Of a DNA stretch of 64,000 nt, positions 28,898 through 37,860 are shown piece by piece. Below the pieces are notes generated by a model that did no database searches, had not been told where the DNA came from, and saw nothing but the letters and a program-made list of their open reading frames with translations. Numbering within the stretch: the first letter of the stretch is position 1; the number at the start of each line of letters is the position of its first letter. This DNA comes from Aliiruegeria sabulilitoris. Its GTDB lineage: Bacteria; Pseudomonadota; Alphaproteobacteria; Rhodobacterales; Rhodobacteraceae. Location: contig NZ_LOAS01000022.1 of assembly GCF_001558155.1 (NCBI RefSeq), positions 62,001-126,000 of the forward strand, given 5' to 3'. A program made the position numbers and the translations under genes.

Positions 28898-30153
28898 CCG
28901 CCAATTTCTCCCGCGCGCTCTTCGGTGACCGCCGCCAGCGCGAGGGTTGCCGCCCCGCGGGCCCAGACGAGATCCCCCCAGGCATTGGTTTCCATGCGCG
29001 GCAGGGTGCGGGCCTTGTTGAGCGTCATGGCCCGCGCTTCGGTCAACACCTCCTCGGCATAGAGGTAGTCGTATTTCATCCGCGCCCCCGAGAGGATCAC
29101 CAGCGACGGATCGAACAGGTTGACCACGTTGGACAGGCCCGCCGCAAGGAACCGTCCGGCGCGGCGGAAGATCGTGCGCGCGGCCTCGTTGCCCGCCTTG
29201 GCCTGATCATAGAGGCTTTCGAGGATGACTTGCGCGGAATCCGAAGAGGTCCGGTGCAGGTCCAGCGCAACCGAGGCCTCCCGCACCAACGCATAGTCGG
29301 AGACATAGGCTTCCAGACAACCACGCTGGCCGCAACGGCACAACGCACCGTCGAGTTGCACCTTGATATGGCCCAGCTCCATGCCAACCGAATGGGCGCC
29401 GCGATAGAGCTTGTGGTCCATGACCAGCCCCATGCCGACACCGTATTCCAGCGTGACAACCGCGAAATCGGCGAGCCGCCGCCCGCCACCGTACCAGAGC
29501 TCGGCAAGCGTCACCATGTTGGCGTCGTTGTCCACCTGGACCGGCACGCCGAGCCGTTCGGTCATCCGTTCCGCGATCGGCAGTTCGGTGCCGCGAATGA
29601 TCGGCGACCAGAGCGCCACCCCGCGCGGATGATCGACAAGGCCGGGAATACCCAGCCCGATCGCGGAGAGCTGCGAGCGCTCCATTTCCGCCTTGGCCAA
29701 CATGCGCGATAGCAGTTCCTCCGCCTCGTCAACAAGCAGGTCGAAATCGGTGCGCAGACTCTGCCGGTGCAAGCTAGCCTCCGCGACCACGCGGCCGGCG
29801 AAATCGATGATCACCCCGGTATGGAAGATATCGCTGAGCTTGATGCCGGCGACATAGGCGGCCTCGGGCCGGACGGCGAGCGCCACCGGCGGGCGACCGC
29901 GCCCACCGGGTTCGCGCGCGGCCTCGATTTCACACAGAAGGCCGCGATTCATCAGGTCGGAGACCAGAGTGCTCACCGAGGCGGGGCTGACATCGAGATG
30001 CTTGGCAACATCGATTCGCGACATATGCCCGTGAGAGCGCACGGCTTCGAACACTTGCTGGCGCAGTGGCGGCGCAGTCGCGCCATGAGGGGGCAGGATC
30101 GGACCGCAGCCGGACAGAGGCTGGGCCGTAAGGTCCGGGTCGCGTGCGCTCAT
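28894..30153 (-). CDS. xylR: ROK-family transcriptional repressor (probable xylose repressor), 419 aa
   Basis: It has an N-terminal winged helix-turn-helix (about residues 33-75, with MSRIDVAKHLDVSPASVSTLVSDLMNRG) and a ROK sugar-kinase-like domain. That domain includes IGLGIPGLVD, the DNDAN motif (208-212), ELGHIKV and the ROK zinc motif CRCGQRGC (272-279). The start at 30153 is preceded by AAGGAAATAGCC; an upstream in-frame ATG at 30219 adds 22 residues unlike the family. It is divergent from xylFHGBA with two inverted repeats between, matching known XylR/ROK control of xylose genes. Symbol given by context. It is translationally coupled to the CRTAC1 gene. Confidence 0.88.
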   Translation of the reverse strand: MSARDPDLTAQPLSGCGPILPPHGATAPPLRQQVFEAVRSHGHMSRIDVAKHLDVSPASVSTLVSDLMNRGLLCEIEAAREPGGRGRPPVALAVRPEAAYVAGIKLSDIFHTGVIIDFAGRVVAEASLHRQSLRTDFDLLVDEAEELLSRMLAKAEMERSQLSAIGLGIPGLVDHPRGVALWSPIIRGTELPIAERMTERLGVPVQVDNDANMVTLAELWYGGGRRLADFAVVTLEYGVGMGLVMDHKLYRGAHSVGMELGHIKVQLDGALCRCGQRGCLEAYVSDYALVREASVALDLHRTSSDSAQVILESLYDQAKAGNEAARTIFRRAGRFLAAGLSNVVNLFDPSLVILSGARMKYDYLYAEEVLTEARAMTLNKARTLPRMETNAWGDLVWARGAATLALAAVTEERAGEIGG

Positions 30154-30244
30154 CAGGCTATTTCCTTCACCAAAACAACAAATCCGTTTCTGCATTGCAG
30201 AATTCGTGACCACATACACACAGGTTTCGCTACATTACGCCAGC

Positions 30245-30261
30245 CATTTGTCCACCAAATG
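30245..30261. promoter_or_regulatory. inverted repeat CATTTG-N5-CAAATG in the xylR-xylF region
   Basis: Perfect 6-bp arms with a 5-bp spacer. It covers a possible -10 (ACAAAT on the minus strand, 30251 to 30246) lying 17 bp from TTGACT (30274 to 30269), that is, a potential promoter for the ROK gene. It is a candidate autoregulatory operator. Confidence 0.45.
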
Positions 30262-30275
30262 CATTTCCAGTCAAT

Positions 30276-30295
30276 TTTTATTTTGACAAATAAAA
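30276..30295. promoter_or_regulatory. candidate ROK/XylR operator over the xylF -35 region
   Basis: TTTTATTT-TGAC-AAATAAAA is a perfect 8-bp-arm palindrome, strikingly AT-rich in this GC-rich genome. Its centre contains a perfect TTGACA (30283-30288), the sigma-70 -35 consensus for the plus strand. ROK/XylR repressors bind AT-rich palindromes of this form, so this is the best candidate xylose operator, about 80 bp before xylF. Confidence 0.75.
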
Positions 30296-30374
30296 TAAAT
30301 CGAGAGATGCTCTTGCCGGAGCGGCCTACTGGGCCCTCCGCCCAAACGCAGGGCAAAAAATTCGGGAGGAATTC

Positions 30375-31400
30375 ATGCGTAACCTTTTCATCGCGGCTGC
30401 CGCACTGTCGACAGCCTTTACCACGACCGCACTCGCCCAGGACCTGACGGTTGGCGTTTCCTGGTCCAACTTCCAGGAAGAGCGCTGGAAAACCGACGAA
30501 GCCGCCATGGTTGCCGCTCTTGAGGCCGCCGGCGCTACCTATGTTTCGGCCGACGCCCAGTCGTCCTCGTCCAAGCAGCTTTCGGATATCGAAGCGCTCA
30601 TGGCCCAGGGTGTGGATGCCCTGATCGTGCTCGCCCAGGACACCGAAGCCGTCATTCCCGCCGTGCAGATGGCCGCCGACGAAGGCGTGCCGGTCGTGGC
30701 CTATGACCGCCTGATCGAAGACCCGCGCGCCTTCTACCTGACCTTCGACAATGTCGAGGTTGGCCGGATGCAGGCCCGCGCCGTTTTCGCCGCCCAGCCC
30801 AAGGGCAACTACGTGATGATCAAGGGCTCGCCCACGGACCCGAACGCGGACTTCCTGCGTGGCGGTCAGCAAGAGATCATCCAGGCAGCCGTGGATTCCG
30901 GCGACATCACCATCGTCGGCGAAGCCTATACCGATGGCTGGCTGCCGGCCAACGCCCAGCGGAACATGGAGCAGATCCTGACCGCGAACGACAACAAGGT
31001 CGATGCTGTCGTCGCCTCCAATGACGGCACCGCCGGTGGCGTCGTCGCCGCGCTGACAGCGCAGGGCATGGAAGGCATCCCGGTTTCCGGCCAGGACGGC
31101 GACCACGCCGCGCTGAACCGCGTCGCCAAGGGCACTCAGACGGTTTCGGTCTGGAAAGACGCACGTGATCTCGGCAAGGCCGCGGCGGAAATCGCCGTTG
31201 CGATGGCCGGTGGCACGATGATGAAGGATGTCGATGGCGCCATGGAATGGACCTCGCCATCCGGCACCAAGATGACCGCCAAGTTCCTGGAGCCGATCCC
31301 GGTGACCGCCGAGAACCTGACCGCTGTCACCGACGCTGGCTGGATCTCTGTCGAGAGCCTCTGCCAGGGCGTCGAGGCCGGTCCGGCCCCGTGTAACTAA
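30375..31400 (+). CDS. xylF: D-xylose ABC transporter substrate-binding protein, 341 aa
   Basis: This is a periplasmic xylose receptor of the RbsB/XylF family. It has a signal peptide (residues 1-21, ending TTALA-Q) and XylF-like blocks: VGVSWSNFQEERWKTDEAAM, YVSADAQSSSSKQLSDIEALMAQGVDALIV, VPVVAYDRLIED, and AVVASNDGTAGGVVAAL followed by GIPVSGQDGDHAAL. A strong GGGAGGAATTC site precedes the ATG. First gene of xylFHGBA. The isomerase and xylulokinase in the same operon make xylose the likely ligand. Confidence 0.95.
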   Translation: MRNLFIAAAALSTAFTTTALAQDLTVGVSWSNFQEERWKTDEAAMVAALEAAGATYVSADAQSSSSKQLSDIEALMAQGVDALIVLAQDTEAVIPAVQMAADEGVPVVAYDRLIEDPRAFYLTFDNVEVGRMQARAVFAAQPKGNYVMIKGSPTDPNADFLRGGQQEIIQAAVDSGDITIVGEAYTDGWLPANAQRNMEQILTANDNKVDAVVASNDGTAGGVVAALTAQGMEGIPVSGQDGDHAALNRVAKGTQTVSVWKDARDLGKAAAEIAVAMAGGTMMKDVDGAMEWTSPSGTKMTAKFLEPIPVTAENLTAVTDAGWISVESLCQGVEAGPAPCN

Positions 31401-31428
31401 GACAACACGCACGAACTGAAAGCAATCA

Positions 31429-31454
31429 TGCCCCCGCCACATGCGGCGGGGGCA
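31429..31454 (+). terminator. intercistronic hairpin between xylF and xylH
   Basis: A perfect 10-bp GC stem (TGCCCCCGCC / GGCGGGGGCA) with a 6-nt loop starts 28 bp after the xylF stop and is followed by AATC, not a T-run. It is probably a 3'-stabiliser or partial attenuator that keeps xylF mRNA more abundant than xylHGBA. Confidence 0.6.
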
Positions 31455-31485
31455 ATCTGAACGCGCATCCCGGAGAGCGCCAATC

Positions 31486-32781
31486 ATGGCTGAACAGAAC
31501 GCCCCCCGCGACCTGCCGCAGCACCGCCGGAACATCCTCGACACACTTGAAATCGACACCCGTCTGCTTGGCATGATCGGGGCCTTTGTCGTCATCTGTA
31601 TCGTTTTCGATGTCTGGACGGGCGGCCGATTCCTGACCCCCCGCAACATCTTCAACCTGACAATCCAGACCGTCTCCGTCGCCATCATGGCGACCGGCAT
31701 GGTCTTCGTCATCGTCACCCGTCATATCGACCTCAGCGTCGGCGCCCTGCTGGCCACCTGCTCGGCCTTCATGGGCATGACCATGACCAACTGGCTGCCG
31801 AACATGCTCGGCGTCGAGCTTGGTGCATCCATCATCGCGCCGGTCGCGATCCTCGTCGGCGTGATCGTCGGAACCGCCATCGGTGCCTTCCACGGCTGGT
31901 TGATCGGTTATCTGACCATTCCCGCCTTCATCGTCACGCTGGGCGGGCTTTTCGTCTGGCGCAACGTCGCCTGGCACCTGTCCAGCGGCCAGACACTCGG
32001 GCCGCTCGATCCGAACTTCCTGAAGCTCGGCGGCATCTCCGGCACGCTCGGCGCCACCGCCAGTTGGGTCCTAGGCATCATCGCCGCCGGTTTCGTGCTC
32101 TACATGCTGTTCAACGCGCGACGCTCCCGGCTTTCCCATGACTTCCCGGTCAAGCCTGTCTGGGCCGAACTGACCATTGCAGGCATCGTCACCGGCGCCA
32201 TTCTCGGCTTCGTCTGGATCCTCAACTCCTACGAGGTGCCGACCCGCAAGCTCGCCCGCGATTTCCGCGAGGCTGGCCTGGAAATGCCGGAAGGCTATAC
32301 CGAGGTTTACGGAGTGCCCTACTCGGTGCTGATCCTGATCGTCGTGGCGCTTATCATGACCATCGTTGCCCAGCGCACAAGGCTTGGCCGCTACATCTTC
32401 GCCACCGGCGGCAACCCCGAGGCGGCACAGCTTTCGGGCATCGACACCAAGCTCCTGACGGTCAAGATCTTTGCCATCGTCGGTTTTCTCTGCGCAATCT
32501 CGGCGGTCGTCGCCTCCGCGCGTCTGACCTATCACACCAACGATATCGGCACGCTGGACGAGCTTCGCGTCATCGCGGCAGCCGTCATCGGCGGCACGGC
32601 CCTCTCGGGCGGTTTCGGCACGATCTACGGCGCCATCCTTGGCGCGCTGATCATGCAGTCGCTGCAATCGGGCATGGCCATGGTCGGCGTCGAGGCGCCC
32701 TACCAGAACATCGTCGTTGGCATCGTGCTGGTCTTCGCCGTCTATGTCGACATCGTCTATCGCAAGCGGACGGGAGATTGA
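31486..32781 (+). CDS. xylH: D-xylose ABC transporter permease, 431 aa
   Basis: This is an inner-membrane permease of the BPD_transp_2 family. Family blocks are FVIVTRHIDLSVGALLATCSAF, FHGWLIGYLTIPAFIVTLGGLF, FATGGNPEAAQLSGI and VIAAAVIGGTALSGGFGTIYGA. At 431 residues it is longer than RbsC because of an inserted hydrophilic segment (about 210-285), a feature of XylH-type permeases. ATG at 31486 is preceded by GGAGAG; an upstream ATG at 31441 lies in the hairpin and gives a non-conserved extension. xylG follows by 3 bp. Confidence 0.94.
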   Translation: MAEQNAPRDLPQHRRNILDTLEIDTRLLGMIGAFVVICIVFDVWTGGRFLTPRNIFNLTIQTVSVAIMATGMVFVIVTRHIDLSVGALLATCSAFMGMTMTNWLPNMLGVELGASIIAPVAILVGVIVGTAIGAFHGWLIGYLTIPAFIVTLGGLFVWRNVAWHLSSGQTLGPLDPNFLKLGGISGTLGATASWVLGIIAAGFVLYMLFNARRSRLSHDFPVKPVWAELTIAGIVTGAILGFVWILNSYEVPTRKLARDFREAGLEMPEGYTEVYGVPYSVLILIVVALIMTIVAQRTRLGRYIFATGGNPEAAQLSGIDTKLLTVKIFAIVGFLCAISAVVASARLTYHTNDIGTLDELRVIAAAVIGGTALSGGFGTIYGAILGALIMQSLQSGMAMVGVEAPYQNIVVGIVLVFAVYVDIVYRKRTGD

Positions 32782-32784
32782 TCC

Positions 32785-33558
32785 ATGCCACTTGATACCT
32801 CTGATCGCGGCACGCCCCTTCTGGAGATGCGCAACATGCGCAAGTCCTTTGGCGGCATCCACGCCGTGGAAGACGTTTCGATCAACCTCCATGCCGGCGA
32901 GGTGCTCGGCATTCTCGGCCATAACGGCGCCGGCAAGTCGGTGCTGATGAAGATGCTCTCGGGCGCCTATCCGCGCGATGCCGGGCAGATCCTCATCAAC
33001 GGCCAGGAGGCGCATATCGAGAACCCGCGCGATGCGCGCAAATACAATATCGAGACGATCTACCAGACGCTCGCGCTGGCCGACAATCTCGATGCCGCAT
33101 CGAACCTGTTCCTCGGGCGCGAACTGGTCACGCCCCTCGGGCTGGTCAACGACGCCATGATGGAAGCCGAGACGCGCAAGATCATGAACCGCCTCAACCC
33201 GAACTTCCAGCGTTTCCATACGCCGGTTTCCGGGCTCTCGGGTGGTCAGCGACAATCGGTGGCGATCTCACGTGCGGTCTATTTCAACGCCAAGATCCTG
33301 ATCATGGACGAGCCCACCGCGGCGCTCGGCGTGGAGGAAACGGCGATGGTGGCCCGCCTGATCGACGAACTCAAAGCGCAGGGCCTCGGCATCCTGCTGA
33401 TCGACCATGACATTCACCAGGTAAAGGCGCTCTGCGACCGGGCCTCGGTGATGAAGAACGGCAAGCTGGTCGGCACTGTGCGCGTAAACGAGGTCACCGA
33501 GGACGACATCCTCGGCATGATCATCCTGGGCAAGAACCCGGAGACTGGAGTGGAATAA
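32785..33558 (+). CDS. xylG: D-xylose ABC transporter ATP-binding protein, single-domain form, 257 aa
   Basis: This ATPase energises xylose uptake. Walker A is GHNGAGKS (45-52), the signature is LSGGQRQSVAISRA, Walker B is ILIMDEPTAALG, and the switch histidine is in LLIDHDIHQV. Enteric XylG and RbsA have two ABC domains (about 500 aa); this protein has one and would act as a homodimer, as in FrcA-type systems. It is not a truncation: its TAA overlaps the ATG of xylB (TAATG), and no second-domain remnant follows. Confidence 0.93.
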   Translation: MPLDTSDRGTPLLEMRNMRKSFGGIHAVEDVSINLHAGEVLGILGHNGAGKSVLMKMLSGAYPRDAGQILINGQEAHIENPRDARKYNIETIYQTLALADNLDAASNLFLGRELVTPLGLVNDAMMEAETRKIMNRLNPNFQRFHTPVSGLSGGQRQSVAISRAVYFNAKILIMDEPTAALGVEETAMVARLIDELKAQGLGILLIDHDIHQVKALCDRASVMKNGKLVGTVRVNEVTEDDILGMIILGKNPETGVE

Positions 33559-34997
33559 TGTTTATCGGTCTGGATCTGGGGACCTCGGGTCTCAAGGCGC
33601 TCCTGATCGACGAAGACCAGAAGGTCGTCGCCGAAGCCGCCGCACCACTTACGGTCTCGCGACCGGCGGCGGGGTGGTCGGAGCAATCGCCAGCGGATTG
33701 GTTGGCGGCCGCTTCGGCGGCCATGGACGGGCTGGCCGCGGCGGCCTCTCTGGGCCAGGTCAAGGGGATTGGCCTGTCGGGGCAGATGCACGGGGCAACC
33801 CTGCTCGATGCCGCTGGCGACGTGCTGCGCCCCTGCATGCTGTGGAACGACACCCGTTCCTACAAGCAGGCCGCAGCGCTCGACGCCGCCCCGCTCTGGC
33901 GCGAGGTTTCCGGCAATATCGTCTTCCCCGGATTCACCGCGCCCAAGGTGATGTGGGTGCAGGAGAACGAACCGGAGATCTTCGAGAAGATCTCCAAGGT
34001 GCTGCTGCCCAAGGATTACCTGCGGCTCTGGCTCACCGGCGAAGCGGTTTCCGAGATGTCGGACGCCGCTGGCACTTCCTGGCTCGACACCGGCAAGCGG
34101 GACTGGTCGGACGCGCTTCTTTCCAGCTCCGAGCTGTCACGCGACCACATGCCGAGCCTCGTGGAGGGCTCCCAAATATCCGGCAAGCTGCGCAAGGAGC
34201 TGGCCGATCGCTGGGGCTTGCCCGATGGGGTGGTCGTCGCCGGTGGCGGTGGCGACAATGCGGCCTCGGCCGTGGGCGTCGGCGTCGTGAATGCGGGCGA
34301 GGCCTTCATCTCGCTTGGCACCTCGGGCGTGCTCTTTGCGGCCTCCGATGCCTATCAGCCGGACCCGGCCACGGCGGTACACACCTTCTGCCACGCCCTG
34401 CCCGACACCTGGCACCAGATGGGCGTGATCCTGGCGGCCACGGATGCGCTCAACTGGTATGCGGGCCTTGTCGGCTCGGATGCCGCGACGCTGACGGGCG
34501 AGCTGGGCGAGTTGCGGGCACCGGGCCGCACGCTGTTCCTGCCCTATCTGGGTGGCGAGCGGACCCCGCATAACGACGCGCAGATCCGCGGTTCCTTTAC
34601 CGGGCTCGAACATGCCACCGACCGCACCGCCGGCGCCGTATCCGTTCTCGAAGGCGTCACCCACGCGGTCCGCGACAGCTATGACGCGTTGGCCTCCACC
34701 GGGACCAAGTTCGAGCGCCTGATCGCCGTCGGCGGCGGGTCGCGCTCGGTCTACTGGCTGCAGGCCATCGCCACCTCGCTCGACATGCCGGTGCAAGTGC
34801 CGGTGGCGGGCGATTTCGGCGGGGCCTATGGCGCGGCGCGTCTTGCACTGATGGCAGCGACCGGCAGTGGCGCCGAGATCGCAACGATCCCCGAGATTTC
34901 CAAAGTGGTCGAGCCCGTGAAGGACCTGACCCAATCCTTCGCCGATGCGCATGAGCGTTATCGCGAAACCTACCAAGCCCTCAGAGGTCTCTCATGA
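33558..34997 (+). CDS. xylB: Xylulokinase, 479 aa
   Basis: This FGGY-family carbohydrate kinase phosphorylates D-xylulose to xylulose-5-phosphate. The N-terminal phosphate motif is [15 protein letters not shown]. Substrate-domain blocks are [13 protein letters not shown] and LWNDTRS, and the C-terminal ATP-domain block is [19 protein letters not shown]. Also visible is [20 protein letters not shown], typical of XylB. Length matches the family (480-500). It overlaps xylG by 1 bp and xylA by 4 bp. Confidence 0.96.
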   Translation: MFIGLDLGTSGLKALLIDEDQKVVAEAAAPLTVSRPAAGWSEQSPADWLAAASAAMDGLAAAASLGQVKGIGLSGQMHGATLLDAAGDVLRPCMLWNDTRSYKQAAALDAAPLWREVSGNIVFPGFTAPKVMWVQENEPEIFEKISKVLLPKDYLRLWLTGEAVSEMSDAAGTSWLDTGKRDWSDALLSSSELSRDHMPSLVEGSQISGKLRKELADRWGLPDGVVVAGGGGDNAASAVGVGVVNAGEAFISLGTSGVLFAASDAYQPDPATAVHTFCHALPDTWHQMGVILAATDALNWYAGLVGSDAATLTGELGELRAPGRTLFLPYLGGERTPHNDAQIRGSFTGLEHATDRTAGAVSVLEGVTHAVRDSYDALASTGTKFERLIAVGGGSRSVYWLQAIATSLDMPVQVPVAGDFGGAYGAARLALMAATGSGAEIATIPEISKVVEPVKDLTQSFADAHERYRETYQALRGLS

Positions 34998-36298
34998 CAA
35001 ACTTCTTCGACGGCATCTCCCCCGTCAAATTCGACCCCGCGAGCGACAGCGATCTCGCCTTCCGCCACTACAATCCCGACGAGATCGTCATGGGCAAGCG
35101 GATGGAGGACCAGCTGCGCTTTGCCGTTGCCTATTGGCATTCCTTCGCCTGGGAAGGTGGCGACCCGTTCGGCGGGCGCACCTTCGACCGCCCCTGGTAC
35201 CCGCAGGACAGCATGGCCATGGCCAAGGTCAAGGCCGACGCGGCCTTCGAGATGTTCGATCTGCTCGGCCAGCCCTTCTTCTGCTTCCACGATGCCGATG
35301 TCTGCCCGGGCGGCGAGAGCTTCCCCGAATACAAGCGCAATCTCGAAGAGATCGTCGAGTATTTCGCCGAGAAGATGGAGAGTAGCAAGACCAGGCTCCT
35401 CTGGGGCACGGCCAACATGTTCACCCACCGCCGCTTCATGTCCGGTGCCGCGACCAACCCGGATCCGGATGTCTTTGCCTGGTGCGCGGCCACGGTGAAG
35501 GAATGCATGGACGCCACGATGAAGCTCGGCGGGCAGAACTACGTGCTCTGGGGCGGGCGTGAAGGCTACGAGACCCTGCTCAACACCGATCTGGTCAAGG
35601 AGCGCAACCAGGCCGGCCGCTTCCTGCAGATGGTGGTCGACTACAAGAAGAAGATCGGCTTCAAGGGCACGATCCTGATCGAGCCCAAGCCGCAGGAGCC
35701 CTCCAAGCACCAGTATGACTACGACGTCAACACCGTCTATTCCTTCATCAAGGAGTTCGACCTCGAAGGCGAAGTGGCGATGAATATCGAGCAGGGCCAC
35801 GCGATCCTTGCCGGGCACAGCTTCGAGCACGAGCTGGCCATGGCCGCCGCCTTCGGCATCCTAGGCTCCATCGACATGAACAAGAACGACTACCAGTCCG
35901 GCTGGGATACCGACCAGTTCCCGACCAACGTGCCGGAAGTTGCCCTGGCCTATTACGAGATCCTGAAAGCGGGCGGGTTCACCACCGGCGGGACGAATTT
36001 CGATTCCAAGCTGCGCCGCCAGTCGCTGGATCCCGAAGACCTCATCGCAGGCCATGTCGGCGCGATGGATGTCTGTGCGCGCGGGCTCAAGGCCGCGGCG
36101 GCGATGCTGGAAGATGGCGGGCTGGAAGCGGCGCGCGACGCGCGTTACGCCGGCTGGGAGAGCGCGGTGAACAAGGACATGCTGGCCAACGGCACCCTGG
36201 AAAGCATCTCCGCGCGGGTTCTGGCCGAAGGCCTCAACCCCGAGCCGCGCTCGGGGCGTCAGGAACGGCTGGAGAATTACGTCAACCGTTTCGTTTGA
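34994..36298 (+). CDS. xylA: Xylose isomerase, 434 aa
   Basis: This metal-dependent TIM-barrel enzyme interconverts D-xylose and D-xylulose. The catalytic segment [11 protein letters not shown] has H99, D100 and D102, corresponding to H101 and D104 of the E. coli enzyme numbering. The metal-site segment is [20 protein letters not shown] (E and K), and later blocks are [18 protein letters not shown] and [17 protein letters not shown]. Length and motifs fit the class II (long) isomerases. It is the last gene of xylFHGBA, overlapping xylB by ATGA and followed by a terminator hairpin. Confidence 0.97.
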   Translation: MTNFFDGISPVKFDPASDSDLAFRHYNPDEIVMGKRMEDQLRFAVAYWHSFAWEGGDPFGGRTFDRPWYPQDSMAMAKVKADAAFEMFDLLGQPFFCFHDADVCPGGESFPEYKRNLEEIVEYFAEKMESSKTRLLWGTANMFTHRRFMSGAATNPDPDVFAWCAATVKECMDATMKLGGQNYVLWGGREGYETLLNTDLVKERNQAGRFLQMVVDYKKKIGFKGTILIEPKPQEPSKHQYDYDVNTVYSFIKEFDLEGEVAMNIEQGHAILAGHSFEHELAMAAAFGILGSIDMNKNDYQSGWDTDQFPTNVPEVALAYYEILKAGGFTTGGTNFDSKLRRQSLDPEDLIAGHVGAMDVCARGLKAAAAMLEDGGLEAARDARYAGWESAVNKDMLANGTLESISARVLAEGLNPEPRSGRQERLENYVNRFV

Positions 36299-36319
36299 CG
36301 GAAAGCCTGAACAAACAGG

Positions 36320-36345
36320 AACGGGCGCCCACCGGGGCGCCCGTT
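36320..36345 (+). terminator. terminator of the xyl operon
   Basis: A perfect 10-bp stem (AACGGGCGCC / GGCGCCCGTT) with a 6-nt loop lies 21 bp after xylA. It is followed by TGCATTT, a short T-rich tail. Confidence 0.75.
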
Positions 36346-36408
36346 TGCATTTGGCCTCGGGCCGTGACGGCACAAGGACGCAAGAACCTTCGCCGCCGAG
36401 ATCACCCG

Positions 36409-37767
36409 TTATTCAAGTGTGTTCTTGTAGATAACACCGTCTTTCATGATGACGTCGAAATTCCCGATGGGATCGCTGACGAGATCGAGATCTTCCAAGG
36501 GGTTGCCATCGACGAGGATCATGTCCGCATAGGCTCCCTCTTCGATCACTCCCAGCGGTCCGTTCGGATAAGGCGTCAGGGCACCTGAAAGCGCCAGCAA
36601 CTCGGCATTGTCGCAGGTAGCCATCTTCAGGGCTTCATAGGGCGTGAACCAATTCTGCAATTTGGCAAGTTGCGCGCCCTGACGGCTGGCCAGATCGGCG
36701 CTGAACAGGGTGTCCGTGCCAAAAGCGATCTTGACGCCAAGCTCCTTCGCCGTTCGGTACACGAAATCGGTGCCGTCGGTCACGAACTTGTACTTTGCTT
36801 TCTGGAAGTCGTTCAGCGCCGGGGCATCCTCGTCGTCAAGGAAGGGTTGCATGCTGAGCCACACGTCTTCTTCAACGAAGCGCTGGAGGGTCTCGCGTGT
36901 CGACATGTGGCCATGCTCGACGCTTTTCACCCCGGCATCAATGGAATGGTTCACCGCCTCGTCGTTGATGGCGTGGGTCAGAACGTAGGTGCCCCAGTTC
37001 TCTGCCTGCTCAACCGCCGCCTCTAGTTCGGCCTTGGTGTATTGAATCGTGTGGATCGGGTCATAGCTCGACGTGACGCCACCACCGGCCATCAGCTTGA
37101 TCTGTGTCGCGCCCTGCATCAGGTTTTCGCGAACACGCTTGAGCACCTCGGGAATGCCATCCGCGATGTAGAACATATCGGAGGTCTCGAACGGGTTCAG
37201 CTTGTCCGGCGTGGCAGGCACGTCCTTCGTCGTGCGGAAATCCATATGGCCCGCTGTTTGCGAAATGGCGGGTCCAGAGGGAAAGACCCTTGGCCCTTCA
37301 ATCAGACCTTCATCCGTGGCGCGGGCGATGTCGAACATCGGTCCCGCCGTATCGCGCACGGTCGTAAAACCGCGATAGAGCGTGTCGCGCTGCGCAGCGG
37401 CCGTCTGAAGACTCCAATAGCCTTCGTTGGTTGACATGAGCTTGGCAATCGTCGCTGTCGCGAAGACACCATGCCAGTGGGCGTCGATGAGTCCGGGCAT
37501 CAGCACCCGTCCGTCGGCTTCAATGATAGTCGCGAATTCAGGCGGATCGAGATCCGGTCCGATGCGGGAAATCATGTTTCCCGCGACGAACACGTCCTGT
37601 CCCTCCAGCAAGTCAGGCGAACAGCCTGTGAATACTTTTGCCCCCCGGATCAGAATGGCATTGGGCGTGCCATCTGTCCCCATGTCTTCCGACTGCGCCT
37701 GAGCGGAGCAAACGGACAGCGAGCACCCCAGTACGAGCCAAAGCCTGGATGCGAGTTGTGCTTTCAT
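36409..37767 (-). CDS. Exported metal-dependent amidohydrolase, 452 aa
   Basis: This is an amidohydrolase-superfamily TIM-barrel enzyme of the imidazolonepropionase/prolidase-like group. Metal-ligand motifs are PGLIDAHWHG (H97, H99), IKLMAGGGVTSSYDP (possible carboxylated lysine), THAINDEAV, SVEHGHM and FGTDTLF (metal-binding D). The N-terminus MKAQLASRLWLVLGCSLSVCSAQA looks exported; LVLGC could be a lipobox with C15 as the modified cysteine, or signal peptidase I could cut after AQA. The start at 37767 has GAGG just upstream; an earlier ATG adds 16 hydrophilic residues. It follows the AraC-type gene on the same strand by 93 bp. Substrate unknown; it may be unrelated to the pectin genes. Confidence 0.88.
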   Translation of the reverse strand: MKAQLASRLWLVLGCSLSVCSAQAQSEDMGTDGTPNAILIRGAKVFTGCSPDLLEGQDVFVAGNMISRIGPDLDPPEFATIIEADGRVLMPGLIDAHWHGVFATATIAKLMSTNEGYWSLQTAAAQRDTLYRGFTTVRDTAGPMFDIARATDEGLIEGPRVFPSGPAISQTAGHMDFRTTKDVPATPDKLNPFETSDMFYIADGIPEVLKRVRENLMQGATQIKLMAGGGVTSSYDPIHTIQYTKAELEAAVEQAENWGTYVLTHAINDEAVNHSIDAGVKSVEHGHMSTRETLQRFVEEDVWLSMQPFLDDEDAPALNDFQKAKYKFVTDGTDFVYRTAKELGVKIAFGTDTLFSADLASRQGAQLAKLQNWFTPYEALKMATCDNAELLALSGALTPYPNGPLGVIEEGAYADMILVDGNPLEDLDLVSDPIGNFDVIMKDGVIYKNTLE

Positions 37768-37860
37768 TTTGGTACCTCGAAAAAACCATTCGGAACATGC
37801 TTCAACCGTAACCATCCGAACCTGACCCCACCAGAAATAATCCCCGGGTCCCTGGATGTT

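Noticed and set aside
32785-33558. xylG as a frameshifted or truncated gene
   Set aside because: The single ABC domain is complete and the stop overlaps the xylB start, so it is a genuine short form.
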